Shown here: positions 58,223 through 64,000 of the stretch, one piece after another | Numbering within the stretch: the first letter of the stretch is position 1 | Layout of the letters: every line of letters begins with the position of its first letter | Origin: Luteibaculum sp964627445 | Lineage (GTDB): Bacteria > Bacteroidota > Bacteroidia > Flavobacteriales_D > Luteibaculaceae | Assembly (NCBI GenBank): GCA_964627445.1 | Contig: CAZVJF010000008.1 | Coordinates: forward strand, 75,664-139,663 | DNA length: 64,000 nucleotides | Reading direction: 5' to 3' | Position numbers and translations under genes: made by a program | The notes under the pieces: model-generated | The model's input: only the letters and a program-made list of their open reading frames with translations | Database searches by the model: none | Told to the model about the DNA's origin: nothing

Positions 58223-59971
58223 TTATCCGTTCATGGTGATAAAAAACTCTTCATTGTTGCGCGTTTGCTCCACACGCTTTTTAATGTCTTCCATAGCCTC
58301 TATCGGGTTCATATCAGCAAGGTACTTGCGTAAAATCCACATGCGCTGCAAGTGCTCTTTATCCATAAGAAGGTCTTCTCTTCGAGTACCTGAGGCTTGT
58401 AAATCAATTGCTGGGAAGAGTCTGCGATTCGATAATTTACGATCGAGCTGCAGTTCCATGTTACCGGTACCTTTAAACTCTTCAAAAATAACCTCATCCA
58501 TTTTAGAGCCCGTTTCCGTTAAGGCTGTAGCTAAGATGGTAAGTGATCCACCATTTTCTACATTCCTGGCCGCACCAAAAAAGCGCTTGGGTTTGTGCAA
58601 TGCGTTGGCATCCACACCACCAGAAAGTACTTTACCCGATGCAGGTTGTACGGTGTTGTAGGCTCGTGCTAAACGGGTAATTGAGTCCAAAAGAATAACC
58701 ACATCGTGCCCGCATTCTACCATGCGCTTGGCTTTTTCTAGCACAATGTTGGCAATTTTTACGTGGTTGCTAGCTTGCTCATCAAAGGTAGAGGCCACTA
58801 CTTCAGCATTTACGCTGCGTTTCATGTCAGTTACTTCCTCGGGGCGCTCATCGATAAGTAAAATTATAAGGTAGCACTCGGGGTGGTTGGCAGCAATGGC
58901 GTTGGCCACTTGCTTAAGCAGTACTGTTTTACCCGTTTTAGGCTGGGCTACTATTAATCCACGTTGTCCTTTTCCGATAGGAGAGAAAAGGTCCATAATT
59001 CGGGTGGATGTGGTGGCATTGTCGTCTGCCAATTGCAGCTTCTCTTCTGCAAATAGTGGGGTTAAATATTTAAATGGAATGCGGTCGCGCACAAAATCGG
59101 GCTTGCGTCCATTGATGGATTCCACCTTAACCAAGGGGAAATATTTTTCTCCGTTTTTGGGAGGGCGAATTTCTCCACGTATCGTATCACCGGTTTTAAG
59201 ACCAAACAATTTTACTTGGCTTTGGGATACATATACATCATCGGGAGAAGGCAAGTACATGTAGTCGGATGAACGTAGGAAACCGTATCCCTCATTCATC
59301 ATTTCCAGCACGCCTTCGCAGTAAATTATACCTTCAAAGTCGAAGCGGTCGGTAGGATCGTTACTTTTTTGATCCTGCTTGTTATTGTTGTTGTGGCGGT
59401 CGCCTTTGTTTTGGTTTTGCCTTGGACCGCGATTGTCTCGGTTATCTTTGTTATCCCTGTTGTCTCTGTTATCGCGATTATCTCGGCTATCCCGGTTGTC
59501 TTGACGGTTGTCTTGGCGTTTATCGCGTTGATCTTTTCCGTCCTTACGGTCGCGATTTCTGTCGTTGTTTTGTTGCTTTGGCTCGCGTTGTTGTGCTTTG
59601 TTGTCTTGTGTGTTTTTGTCTGCCTTGGGGGGCTGTTCCTTGCGTGGTGCACCTTTATCCTCCCCTTTGCTAAAAAGGTCGGCAGGGTTGTCGCCTTCGG
59701 GCGTATTTTCTGCTACTGGTTTTCGGGTGCGAGGTCGCCTGGGCGATTTATCGGGTGCTCCTTCGCTAGAAGCTGCAGGCACCGCAGCTTTGCTTTTTTC
59801 TTCTAAAGCACGGTATACCGCTTTAACGTTAGTAGGGTCATCGGCTTGTTTGTCTAAAATGCGGTAAACCAAGTCGGTTTTCTTTAGGCCGGTACCCTTA
59901 ATCTTTAGCTCCTTTGCAATTTCTCGTAAGTCAAGAATCTTCTTGGCTTTAAGCTGCTCGATGTCGTACAT
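58223..59971 (-). CDS. rho: transcription termination factor Rho with disordered insert
   Basis: A 582-residue Rho, longer than the E. coli protein (419) because of an insert. Residues 1-45 form the N-terminal helical domain (YDIEQLKAKKILDLREIAKEL). Residues about 60-208 are low complexity, rich in Asp, Asn, Arg, Lys and Gln, with DNR repeats at 154-181. The RNA-binding domain (EGVLEMMNEGYGFLRSSDYMYLP) and the ATPase with Walker A AQPKTGKT and the VVILLDSITRLARAYN segment follow. In Bacteroides such an IDR makes Rho phase-separate (known from B. thetaiotaomicron work). The helicase core is intact. DUF4199 follows after 4 nt. Confidence 0.96.
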   Translation of the reverse strand: MYDIEQLKAKKILDLREIAKELKIKGTGLKKTDLVYRILDKQADDPTNVKAVYRALEEKSKAAVPAASSEGAPDKSPRRPRTRKPVAENTPEGDNPADLFSKGEDKGAPRKEQPPKADKNTQDNKAQQREPKQQNNDRNRDRKDGKDQRDKRQDNRQDNRDSRDNRDNRDNRDNKDNRDNRGPRQNQNKGDRHNNNNKQDQKSNDPTDRFDFEGIIYCEGVLEMMNEGYGFLRSSDYMYLPSPDDVYVSQSQVKLFGLKTGDTIRGEIRPPKNGEKYFPLVKVESINGRKPDFVRDRIPFKYLTPLFAEEKLQLADDNATTSTRIMDLFSPIGKGQRGLIVAQPKTGKTVLLKQVANAIAANHPECYLIILLIDERPEEVTDMKRSVNAEVVASTFDEQASNHVKIANIVLEKAKRMVECGHDVVILLDSITRLARAYNTVQPASGKVLSGGVDANALHKPKRFFGAARNVENGGSLTILATALTETGSKMDEVIFEEFKGTGNMELQLDRKLSNRRLFPAIDLQASGTRREDLLMDKEHLQRMWILRKYLADMNPIEAMEDIKKRVEQTRNNEEFFITMNG

Positions 59972-60154
59972 TAAATAAATAAACTAGTTGAATATGAAAC
60001 TGATGTGTGCTATCTCGATGTAAAAAAAGTGGGATAGTGATTCTCAGAGCTGAGAACTGAGTCTGAGACGATGCAATTATACTCTTTTTATCCGTCTGAA
60101 TCCACAATATAAGCATTTTTCGCGATTAAATTTTAACAGGCTTTTGTGGACGTA
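59972..60154. promoter_or_regulatory. rho leader and divergent region, with hairpin 60041-60056
   Basis: TTCTCAG (60041-60047) pairs with CTGAGAA (60050-60056) around a 2-base loop, about 70 bases before the rho ATG. The area also repeats CTGAG (60050, 60057 and 60063). No TAnnTTTG was found on the minus strand. It may be part of a rho leader, since Rho often regulates its own leader, but this is a guess. Confidence 0.35.
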
Positions 60155-60162
60155 TATATTTG
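60155..60162 (+). promoter_or_regulatory. -7 element TATATTTG before the DUF4293 gene
   Basis: An exact TAnnTTTG, 15 bases before ATG 60178, with TTTA 19 bases upstream (60132-60135). It covers the TTG at 60160, so that codon cannot be the start of the gene. Confidence 0.55.
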
Positions 60163-60177
60163 CCCAAATTCCTAACC

Positions 60178-60651
60178 ATGCTACAACGCATCCAAAGTGT
60201 ATACCTCTTACTTGCCGTGCTCGCACAAGTATGTTTTAATTTCTTTGCTATCGCTACCTTCCAAAAAGCCAGTATGGTTTGGACGGTAATGCCTTATGCA
60301 CTTGAAGGACCAGATATGACCAATGCGCCGCAGTATTTCGTTGTTTTTGGTGCTGTTGCAGTAAATATTTTGGCCCTGCTCACGCTCTTTATTGTTACCA
60401 GATATAACAACCGCGTATTACAAATTCGTTTGGGGCATGTGGTTTATTTCTCCCTTTTAGTGGTTACCGTAGCTATGTACTTCTATCTTAGTAATGTAAA
60501 GGAATACATAGAGACACAGTATGCAGATATTACGGTGTCTTATCAAATAGGAAGTTACCTGCCTGTTATTGCTATTGCATTTATCATCTTGGCCAATCGC
60601 GCCATTAAGAAAGATGAAAAGTTGGTGCGTAGCTTGGATCGAATTCGCTAG
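60178..60651 (+). CDS. DUF4293 family membrane protein
   Basis: From ATG 60178 the protein has 157 residues and starts MLQRIQSVYLLLAVLAQVCFNFF, the usual start of DUF4293 proteins (M-x-QRIQ-x-YLL). Four membrane segments are seen (about 5-25, 52-74, 84-104, 124-144). The family is Bacteroidota-specific and is often encoded next to rho, as here (divergent). Function is unknown. Its stop interlocks by CTAG with the phosphoesterase. Confidence 0.85.
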   Translation: MLQRIQSVYLLLAVLAQVCFNFFAIATFQKASMVWTVMPYALEGPDMTNAPQYFVVFGAVAVNILALLTLFIVTRYNNRVLQIRLGHVVYFSLLVVTVAMYFYLSNVKEYIETQYADITVSYQIGSYLPVIAIAFIILANRAIKKDEKLVRSLDRIR

Positions 60652-61151
60652 TCACTTTTTCCTCGAGGGCCCAACTCTACCACACGCAAGTTTTGGGGTT
60701 TTCCGTTTGCCAGAGTGAGTAGCATAAACGTTTTGGTTTTGTGAAACCCATGTTTTCCTACCGCGCCTGGATTTAAGTAAAGCAAGTTTAGCTTTTTGTC
60801 GCGCTCAGCCCTTAGAATATGGCTGTGTCCACAGATGTATATATCTGGCTTGTGGGCTTCCAACCAAGCTTTTACTTTGGCTGGGTAGCGGTAGGGTTTG
60901 CCACCAATGTGTACCATGCCTACTTTTACACCCTCCAGCGTAAATAAGGTAAACTCGGGCAGGCGTTTTCGCACATCTTCACCATCAATGTTCCCGTAGA
61001 CCCCACGTAGGGGAGCCACCTTTTCAAGTTGGTCCAGAATACTTTCGGTTCCCACATCCCCAGCATGCCAAACTTCATCTACGCCATTCAGATAATTCCA
61101 AATTTTGTTATCCAAGTAATTATGCGTGTCTGATATAATCGCGATTTCCAT
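60648..61151 (-). CDS. YfcE-type metallophosphoesterase
   Basis: A 167-residue calcineurin-like phosphoesterase of the YfcE/MJ0936 group. Metal motifs are ISDTHN (residues 6-11), HAGDVG, YGNID, and the C-terminal CGHSH and NPGAVGKHG. These small enzymes act as phosphodiesterases in vitro; the natural substrate is uncertain. It is divergent from truA, 23 bases away, and convergent with DUF4293. Confidence 0.93.
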   Translation of the reverse strand: MEIAIISDTHNYLDNKIWNYLNGVDEVWHAGDVGTESILDQLEKVAPLRGVYGNIDGEDVRKRLPEFTLFTLEGVKVGMVHIGGKPYRYPAKVKAWLEAHKPDIYICGHSHILRAERDKKLNLLYLNPGAVGKHGFHKTKTFMLLTLANGKPQNLRVVELGPRGKSD

Positions 61152-61159
61152 AACTAGCG

Positions 61160-61167
61160 TAGTTTTG
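61160..61167 (+). promoter_or_regulatory. -7 element TAGTTTTG before truA
   Basis: An exact TAnnTTTG that ends seven bases before the TTG at 61175. The RNA would begin at about the start codon. No -33 TTTG is seen. Confidence 0.45.
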
Positions 61168-61174
61168 CAAGGTG

Positions 61175-61927
61175 TTGAGATATGCGGCTAAAATATCCTA
61201 TTTAGGAACGCCCTTCCATGGATGGCAACGGCAGAACAATGCACGTTCTGTTCAGGGCGAAATAGAACAAGCCTTACAAATGCTGTTGCGGCAGGATGTG
61301 ACCGTTACAGGGTGTGGAAGAACAGATACCGGTGTGCATGCCAGTTACTATGTGTTGCACTTTGATGCGGAAACCCAGCTGTCCGAAACCGACTTGTGTT
61401 ACAAACTCAATGCAGTGCTGCCGAAAGAAATTGCCTTTCATAGTATCCAGCAAGTGGCTGCAGATTTCCATGCTCGGTTCGATGCTTCAGAAAGATCGTA
61501 TGCGTACTATTGCCACGGAGCTAAAAATCCGTTTTTAACGGGGCAGTCTATGCGGCTCATGGTGCAACCCAATCTAGCGGCTATGAACGAAGCAGCAAAG
61601 TACTTTTTGGGTGAACACGATTTTGGCGCTTTTCAAAAACAACATGGCGGCAATACCACTAATATATGCACCGTAACCCATGCTGCATGGAGTGTAGAAA
61701 ATGAGCAGTGGGTATACCGGGTAACGGCCAACCGGTTTTTGCGCAACATGGTGCGCGCCATGGTAGGTACCTTGCTGGACGTAGGAAAAGGTAAAATTCC
61801 GCCCCAGGAAATAAAAGAAATTTTAGCCAGTGGTGAGCGTTCTAGGGCAGGAGAATCGGTAAACGCTTGCGGCTTGTATCTTAGTAATATTAAATATCCA
61901 AACCTAACCGAATGGCAGAGGCAGTAG
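61175..61927 (+). CDS. truA: tRNA pseudouridine(38-40) synthase
   Basis: A 250-residue TruA. I choose the TTG at 61175, giving MRYAAKISYLGTPFHGWQRQ, because M-R-Y is the family start; GTG 61172 is the alternative and adds one residue. Catalytic Asp lies in CGRTDTGVHA. The other blocks are FHARFDASERSYAYYCHG and RVTANRFLRNMVRAMVGTLLDVGKG. It isomerises U38-U40 in the anticodon arm. It overlaps the ABC exporter gene by 16 nt. Confidence 0.96.
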   Translation: MRYAAKISYLGTPFHGWQRQNNARSVQGEIEQALQMLLRQDVTVTGCGRTDTGVHASYYVLHFDAETQLSETDLCYKLNAVLPKEIAFHSIQQVAADFHARFDASERSYAYYCHGAKNPFLTGQSMRLMVQPNLAAMNEAAKYFLGEHDFGAFQKQHGGNTTNICTVTHAAWSVENEQWVYRVTANRFLRNMVRAMVGTLLDVGKGKIPPQEIKEILASGERSRAGESVNACGLYLSNIKYPNLTEWQRQ

Positions 61928-63687
61928 CTGCGGCTAAAAAAAGTGTATCGGGAAAAGCTTTCGATTTTGGCTTATTCAATCGCGTCCTGCGATTTGTAAA
62001 ACCCTACCGACTGCGGTTTATTGCAACGGCCGTACTCACCATAATCTTAGGTTTTCTAGCACCGGTAAAGCCTATGCTTATTGGTAATGCGGTAGATGAG
62101 TACATCGCAACATCCGACCAGGCGGGCTTACTATCCATTATTGTACTCACCTTAGTGGTGTTGGTGGTAGAGTCTATTTTCCAATTCTTTCAAACCTATA
62201 ATGCAAACTGGTTGGGGCAATCAGTTACCATAGATCTTCGCTCCATCTTGTTCAATCACGTCAGCAAATTTCGGCTGAAGTTCTTCGATAAAACACCCAT
62301 TGGTACCTTGGTAACTCGCTTGGTCTCGGATATAGAAACCATTGGCGAAATTTTCTCTCAGGGTATCCTTATCATCATAGGCGATATCCTGAAGCTCATC
62401 GTAGTGGTAGCCTACATGTTTTACGTAAACTGGGAGTTAGCCTTGTTATCTATCGCATCCATTCCGCTATTGCTGGTGGCTACCAACATTTTCAAAAATG
62501 CCATTAAAAAGGCGTTTACAGCAGTGCGTCAGCAGGTATCTCGGCTCAATGCCTTTGTACAAGAGCATGTTACGGGCATGAGTATTGTTCAAATATTCAA
62601 CCGAGAGGATGTAGAGTTTGAGCGTTTCAAAAAAATAAATCAAAGCCACATGAAGGCGCACATTCACAGTGTGTGGGCCAACTCCATATTTTTCCCGCTG
62701 GTAGAGCTGTTTTCTGCCGTATCCATAGCCTTATTGGTTTGGTACGGGGTAAAAGGCGTGATCAGCAATGAGGTCACATTTGGTGTTTTGTTCCAATTCA
62801 TTTTAATGATACATATGCTATTTCGCCCCATTCGGCAGCTAGCAGACCGCTTTAATGTGCTGCAAATGGGCATGGTGGGAAGCGAGCGTGTCTTTAACTT
62901 ACTGGATACGATAGCGGTCATCGAGGATAAAGGAACAATAGGTACAGGAAGCGTTCAGGGCAACATCGAGTTTAAGGATGTGCATTTTGCCTATGTAGAT
63001 GATGAATATGTGCTAAAAGGCCTCAATTTCTCGGTAGCTTCCGGGCAAACCGTGGCTTTTGTCGGAGCTACGGGTGCGGGAAAAACCTCCGTTATCAACC
63101 TCATATCGCGCCTTTATGAATTCCAAAAAGGCCAAATTTTGCTGGATGGAAAGGATATACGCGACTACGAACTCAGCTTTTTGCGTAGGCACGTAGCGGT
63201 AGTCCTGCAAGACGTGTTCTTGTTTTCCGATACCATATACAATAACATCACCCTGCGCAATCCCAACATTACTTTAGAGGAGGTAATCGAGGCGGCTAAG
63301 GAAGTAGAGGCACACGAGTTTATATCTAAATTACCGGGAGGATACCATTACGATGTAAAAGAAAGAGGAGGAATGCTCTCCGTAGGGCAACGGCAGCTAA
63401 TTGCCTTCATCCGGGCTTATGTGTATAAACCAAGCTTGTTAATACTAGATGAAGCCACTTCCTCCATTGATACCGAGTCCGAAATTCGAATTCAAAAAGC
63501 TATTGATAAGGTTACTAAGGGGAGAACCTCTATAGTAATAGCCCACCGTTTATCCACCATTCAGAAGGCCGATAAGATCATTGTTCTGGAAAAAGGAAAA
63601 ATAATTGAGCAAGGAACCCACTTTCAATTGCTTGAAAATCAAGGACATTACAAGACCTTGTTCGATCTGCAGTTCGGGGAAGGGTAA
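61912..63687 (+). CDS. MsbA-like ABC exporter (fused permease-ATPase)
   Basis: A 591-residue half-transporter with six membrane helices (about 36-330). The nucleotide-binding domain has Walker A GATGAGKT (about 384-391), a Q-loop VVLQDVFLFS, a variant signature LSVGQRQ, Walker B LLILDEATSSID and the switch His in VIAHRLST. It should dimerise and export lipid, lipopeptide or drug-like molecules; the class includes MsbA and LmrA/YheI-type exporters. The substrate is unknown. It is the last gene before the rRNA-type promoters, and no terminator is obvious after it. Confidence 0.92.
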   Translation: MAEAVAAAKKSVSGKAFDFGLFNRVLRFVKPYRLRFIATAVLTIILGFLAPVKPMLIGNAVDEYIATSDQAGLLSIIVLTLVVLVVESIFQFFQTYNANWLGQSVTIDLRSILFNHVSKFRLKFFDKTPIGTLVTRLVSDIETIGEIFSQGILIIIGDILKLIVVVAYMFYVNWELALLSIASIPLLLVATNIFKNAIKKAFTAVRQQVSRLNAFVQEHVTGMSIVQIFNREDVEFERFKKINQSHMKAHIHSVWANSIFFPLVELFSAVSIALLVWYGVKGVISNEVTFGVLFQFILMIHMLFRPIRQLADRFNVLQMGMVGSERVFNLLDTIAVIEDKGTIGTGSVQGNIEFKDVHFAYVDDEYVLKGLNFSVASGQTVAFVGATGAGKTSVINLISRLYEFQKGQILLDGKDIRDYELSFLRRHVAVVLQDVFLFSDTIYNNITLRNPNITLEEVIEAAKEVEAHEFISKLPGGYHYDVKERGGMLSVGQRQLIAFIRAYVYKPSLLILDEATSSIDTESEIRIQKAIDKVTKGRTSIVIAHRLSTIQKADKIIVLEKGKIIEQGTHFQLLENQGHYKTLFDLQFGEG

Positions 63688-63703
63688 TTTTTTTTCATTT
63701 TTA

Positions 63704-63736
63704 TTTGGAAGGAAAGGAAAAGAGGACGTACATTTG
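63704..63736 (+). promoter_or_regulatory. upstream promoter (P1) of a probable rRNA operon
   Basis: TTTG (63704-63707), 21 bases, TACATTTG (63729-63736). The spacing equals that of the second promoter 129 bases downstream. Confidence 0.55.
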
Positions 63737-63832
63737 CGGCCGCTTTCGGGCAAAAACGTTCTTTTGAAATTCCAATTCTGAACCAAAGTTTAACCGAGTT
63801 AAACGATTGTTAATAACTTGTTAATTTAAAAG

Positions 63833-63865
63833 TTTGGTTTGAATTGAATTCCTTTCTTACCTTTG
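63833..63865 (+). promoter_or_regulatory. downstream promoter (P2) of a probable rRNA operon
   Basis: TTTG (63833-63836), 21 bases, TACCTTTG (63858-63865), preceded by an A/T-rich stretch (63790-63832) like an UP element. RNA would begin near 63871. Confidence 0.6.
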
Positions 63866-63871
63866 CGCTCC

Positions 63872-64000
63872 CGTTTTCGGAGATAGTGAGAGATGAGGAG
63901 GAGAGAGAACGGGGCTGAGACGCAGAGATGCGTTGAGGTTTTTAGGAAGAGAAAAGTTCTTTGAAATAATTGTTTTGGGAAAGAAGTAGTACATCGAATA
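63872..64000 (+). other. leader typical of a Bacteroidota rRNA operon
   Basis: The stretch has no ORF and is purine-rich. It holds GTTCTTTGAAA (63956-63966), which looks like the boxA-type antitermination element found before 16S genes in this phylum. Together with the tandem promoters it predicts that a 16S rRNA gene starts just beyond the window. No rRNA sequence itself is present. Confidence 0.6.

Noticed and set aside
59429..59518. Possible CRISPR-like or satellite repeat
   Set aside because: The repeats are 9-base codon triplets (Asp-Asn-Arg) in frame within rho, without spacers.
59369..59806. Long plus-strand reading frame of 145 codons opposite rho
   Set aside because: It is the antisense of the DNR-rich, low-complexity insert of rho. 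The valine/isoleucine-rich product is a by-product of that composition.

Overview
The window comes from a member of the Bacteroidota, most likely of the Flavobacteriales or a Cryomorphaceae-like marine lineage. The evidence is type IX secretion (a SprA plug protein, and cargo with type A and type B sorting domains), DUF4293/DUF4199-type membrane proteins, a Rho factor with a long disordered insert, a Na+-pumping NADH:quinone reductase, methylmalonyl-CoA mutase, a propeller-type LytS kinase, and promoters of the Bacteroidota form TTTG-N18..21-TAnnTTTG. The genus cannot be fixed from the sequence. Almost everything is chromosomal housekeeping. The only accessory-looking item is a small YafQ-type toxin-antitoxin pair.

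Layout. 0-6.4 kb: a minus-strand operon of DUF819 membrane protein, HDAC-family deacetylase and 5-formyl-THF cyclo-ligase (cut by the window edge), divergent from a two-gene ABC exporter whose permease carries a His-rich loop, then a T9SS type B cargo protein. 6.5-13.3 kb: a complete trpEGDCFBA operon behind a leader-peptide attenuator. 13.4-14.4 kb: a SdpI-like protein and the toxin-antitoxin pair. 14.5-17.9 kb: methylmalonyl-CoA mutase subunits. 18-20.9 kb: a FadL-like porin, an SGNH-like lipoprotein and DivIC. 21-22.4 kb: thioredoxin and MazG. 22.5-27.1 kb: a PagL-like enzyme, a GIN-domain lipoprotein, PhoD-like phosphatase and a beta-barrel protein. 27.4-34.7 kb: nqrABCDEF, the flavin transferase apbE, and a small four-cysteine protein that looks like an NqrM counterpart. 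34.8-38.1 kb: T9SS plug, ApaG and PruA. 38.2-41.8 kb: a LytS/LytR two-component pair. 42-51.8 kb: an SDR, peroxiredoxin, ZIP transporter, methyltransferase, PriA, Mpo1-like protein, pseudouridine synthase, PanB and a lipoprotein. 51.9-63.7 kb: DnaK, an MBL hydrolase, Mpl, an AlkD-like protein, Rho, DUF4293, a phosphoesterase, TruA and an MsbA-like ABC exporter. The last 300 bases hold two tandem promoters and a leader typical of an rRNA operon, so a 16S gene probably begins just beyond the right edge.

How the genes work together. Chorismate-to-tryptophan synthesis is encoded in one tightly overlapping operon that appears to sense charged tRNA-Trp by attenuation. The Nqr complex, its covalent FMN transferase and a probable maturation factor form one respiratory module. 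PruA and methylmalonyl-CoA mutase feed proline and propionyl units into central metabolism. Several tail-to-tail gene pairs interlock by 4 bases with no room for an intrinsic terminator, and other transcripts end at strong hairpins.

I found no prophage, insertion sequence, CRISPR array, tRNA or obvious new defence system. The most interesting observations are regulatory: the single-Trp-codon trp attenuator, an RpoN-like dnaK upstream region with paired inverted repeats, and a small ORF or RNA with a 13-bp inverted repeat after trpA. At the protein level they are a four-Cys NqrM-like protein and an SGNH protein with Glu in place of the nucleophile.
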